NCBI RefSeq assembly: GCF_004197395.1
Contig: NZ_SELS01000049.1
Coordinates: 1-64,000 of the forward strand
Direction of reading: 5' to 3'
DNA length: 64,000 nucleotides
Origin: Paraburkholderia sp. UYCP14C
GTDB lineage: Bacteria; Pseudomonadota; Gammaproteobacteria; Burkholderiales; Burkholderiaceae
Shown: in pieces, positions 62,287 to 64,000 of the stretch
Layout of the letters: each line of letters begins with the position of its first letter
Numbering within the stretch: the stretch's first letter is position 1
Program-made: the position numbers and the translations under genes
Notes under the pieces: generated by a model
Database searches by the model: none
The model's input: the letters and a program-made list of their open reading frames with translations, nothing else
What the model was told of the DNA's origin: nothing

Positions 62287-63846
62287 TCAGGCAGCACGGT
62301 CGATGGCGGGGCGGGCGTGCCATGACGCCCGCGACCACGACAGTGCGGCTAATAGCGGTGAAACGCGATACCGGTCTTCACCGTAATGGGTGCAGAGGTT
62401 GCTCAGCACCTTAGAGAACAGCGCGACGCCCGCCTGATCCGCCCACCGTAATGGGCCCAACGGATAGTTGACGCCTTTTTCCATCGCCAGATCGAGGTCC
62501 GCGGCCGTGCACACGCCCTGATTGACCGCATCGGCGGCTTCGTTCACCAGCATCGCGACGGTTCGCATCACGATCATGCCGGCCACGTCGGCCACCGGCA
62601 CGACCGAGTAGCCCGCCGCCTGCATCGTGCCGACGACGGCAGCATAGGCTTCGTCACTGCATTGCCGCGCACGGGCGAGCGCGATCGTGCTGCCGCCGGT
62701 GTAGTCGAGCGCGAGATCGACGAGAACCACGTTGTCGTGATTCAGATCGTGAGCGCATTGAGTTGCCGTGCGCCCGTCGGTCAATCGCAGCAGCGCGTCG
62801 TCGATCTGGGCGACGACACCGTCGGGGCTTTCCGTTGCGGGCATCGTTGCGGTAACGAGCCCGGTATCCAGCAGCCTCTGTTGAAGCTGTGCGATCACGC
62901 CGGACTGCGCAAACAGTTTGACGACCCGCGGAGAATCCGCAGGCGGCGCAATGCGCGGGCGCGGACGCGTGGCGTTCGGACCATAGTCGTAGAAGCCGCG
63001 CCCCGACTTACGGCCCAGAAAGCCCGCATTGACCAGTTCCTGCTGGATCAATGACGGCGCGAAGCGGGGATCGTTGAAAAACGCACGAAACACCGACTCG
63101 GTGACCGCAAAATTGACGTCGTGTCCGATCAGGTCCATCAGTTCGAATGGTCCCATCCGGAAGCCGCCTGCCTCGCGAATCACCTCGTCGATCGACTCGG
63201 CGTTCGCTGCCTGCTCGTTCAGAAGCCGCAGACCTTCCGCATAAAACGGACGGGCCACGCGGTTCACGATGAAGCCGGGCGTCGAGCGCGCGTGGACGGG
63301 CGTCTTGCCCCAGGCGGCGGCTGTCTCGTACACGCAGGTCGCGATGTCCGCCGACGTGGCGAGACCACTGACCACTTCGACCAGCGCCATCACGGGCGCG
63401 GGATTGAAGAAGTGCATGCCCACGAGGCGCGACGGGATCTTCAGCGTCGCACCAATTGCCGTGACGGAAATCGACGACGTGTTGGTCGCGAGGATGCAGA
63501 CGTCGGTCACGTGCTGTTCGAGTTCGCCGAAAATCTTGCGCTTCACTTCCAGCCGTTCGGCGACGGCCTCGATGACGAGCCCCGCATCGCGCATCCCGGC
63601 CAGCTGGTCGATCGCAAACAGCCTTTCGTTCGCTTGAGCGGCAGCCGTCGCGTCGAGGCGGCCCTTGTCGACGAGCTTCGCGAGATTCGCGGCGATGCCC
63701 TTAATGGCCTTGGCGACCGTAGCGGGATCGAGATCGAACAGGGCGACCCGGTGCCCGGCGAGCGCGGCCACCTGAGCGATGCCCGCGCCCATCGCGCCCG
63801 CGCCGACGATGCCGACGATCGTGGAAGTCTTCAATGCGTTCGACAT
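62287..63846 (-). CDS. paaH: 3-hydroxyadipyl-CoA dehydrogenase (PaaH family)
   Basis: 519 residues, longer than ordinary 3-hydroxyacyl-CoA dehydrogenases, as is typical of PaaH with its duplicated C-terminal domain. The NAD site is GIVGAGAMGAGIAQVAA, the catalytic region is VGMHFFNPAPVMALVEVV, then STPGFIVNRVARPFYAEG and the second domain (GVNYPLGPLRWADQAG). It oxidises 3-hydroxyadipyl-CoA to 3-oxoadipyl-CoA. It lies between the thiolase and paaK. Confidence 0.93.
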   Translation of the reverse strand: MSNALKTSTIVGIVGAGAMGAGIAQVAALAGHRVALFDLDPATVAKAIKGIAANLAKLVDKGRLDATAAAQANERLFAIDQLAGMRDAGLVIEAVAERLEVKRKIFGELEQHVTDVCILATNTSSISVTAIGATLKIPSRLVGMHFFNPAPVMALVEVVSGLATSADIATCVYETAAAWGKTPVHARSTPGFIVNRVARPFYAEGLRLLNEQAANAESIDEVIREAGGFRMGPFELMDLIGHDVNFAVTESVFRAFFNDPRFAPSLIQQELVNAGFLGRKSGRGFYDYGPNATRPRPRIAPPADSPRVVKLFAQSGVIAQLQQRLLDTGLVTATMPATESPDGVVAQIDDALLRLTDGRTATQCAHDLNHDNVVLVDLALDYTGGSTIALARARQCSDEAYAAVVGTMQAAGYSVVPVADVAGMIVMRTVAMLVNEAADAVNQGVCTAADLDLAMEKGVNYPLGPLRWADQAGVALFSKVLSNLCTHYGEDRYRVSPLLAALSWSRASWHARPAIDRAA

Positions 63847-63860
63847 GCTGGTCGCTCCGC

Positions 63861-64000
63861 TCAAACGCGCTCGATCGCAATCGCGATGCCCTGGCCGACA
63901 CCGATGCACATCGTGCAAAGCGCGAAGCGTGCATTGCGGCGTTCGAGTTCGTAGGTTGCCGTGGTCACCAGCCGCGCGCCCGAAGCGCCGAGCGGATGGC
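63861..64000 (-). CDS. thiolase C-terminus (3-oxoadipyl-CoA thiolase-like; 5' part outside window)
   Basis: The last 46 codons of a gene entering from the right. They read [20 protein letters not shown] and later [30 protein letters not shown] and the CxxxGxG cysteine loop are the C-terminal thiolase signatures. Beside paaH and paaK it is most likely the 3-oxoadipyl-CoA thiolase (PaaJ/PcaF) that closes the phenylacetate pathway. The stop is 14 bases upstream of the paaH start. Confidence 0.88.
   Translation of the reverse strand, partial: HPLGASGARLVTTATYELERRNARFALCTMCIGVGQGIAIAIERV

Overview
The window looks like a chromosomal segment of a beta-proteobacterium of the Burkholderiaceae (Paraburkholderia or Caballeronia-like). 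This is inferred from the high-GC coding style, tight operons with GGAGG-type ribosome sites, many LysR regulators and MHS-type transporters, and the hpd/tyrB/paa aromatic catabolism genes. No rRNA, tRNA, CRISPR array, phage gene or complete insertion sequence was seen. The left edge cuts a repeat-bearing membrane protein gene on the minus strand. The right edge cuts a thiolase gene.

Layout. 1-2.9 kb: a minus-strand gene for a single-pass protein with a Gly/Ala/Ser repeat tail, a gene-poor stretch, and a frameshifted gene with lectin-like repeats. 2.9-6.4 kb: an MmgE/PrpD protein with an AEC transporter, and a secreted hydrolase. 6.5-11.7 kb: an XRE-cupin regulator divergent from an MHS transporter, amidase, RidA-like and DadA-like operon, probably for using an amide or amino-acid derivative. 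11.8-15.8 kb: type II dehydroquinase, Gfo/Idh/MocA oxidoreductase and MHS transporter with a divergent LysR, probably quinate/shikimate catabolism. 16-24.5 kb: methyltransferases, flavoenzymes, a LysR, and an unusual SARP-like activator fused to an alpha/beta hydrolase.

24.5-46.5 kb holds the most interesting locus. Eleven minus-strand genes run from a Coq4-like protein through an acyl carrier protein, UbiA-like membrane protein, NAD-binding reductase, nucleotidyltransferase/PqqD-like fusion, PEP-synthase/rifampin-phosphotransferase-like enzyme, desaturase and fatty acyl-AMP ligase into a complete RND tripartite pump. Divergent from it are four plus-strand genes: a GHMP-kinase-like protein, a radical SAM enzyme, a tryptophanase/tyrosine phenol-lyase homologue and a thymidylate-kinase-like protein. 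Between the two operons lie two outward-facing sigma-54 type (-24/-12) promoters inside a mirrored set of conserved blocks, so both operons are probably switched on together. I read this as one uncharacterised biosynthesis-and-export cluster for an acyl-derived small molecule. The product is unknown to me.

46.7-52.3 kb: a small protein, a hemerythrin-like protein, then Lrp regulator, hpd, aromatic amino acid permease and aromatic aminotransferase (tyrosine/phenylalanine catabolism). 52.3-56.3 kb: LysR divergent from a second MmgE/PrpD gene and an MHS transporter. 56.4-60.4 kb: patatin-like phospholipase, hybrid histidine kinase and sugar O-acetyltransferase. 60.9-64 kb: phenylacetate genes paaK, paaH and the end of a thiolase.
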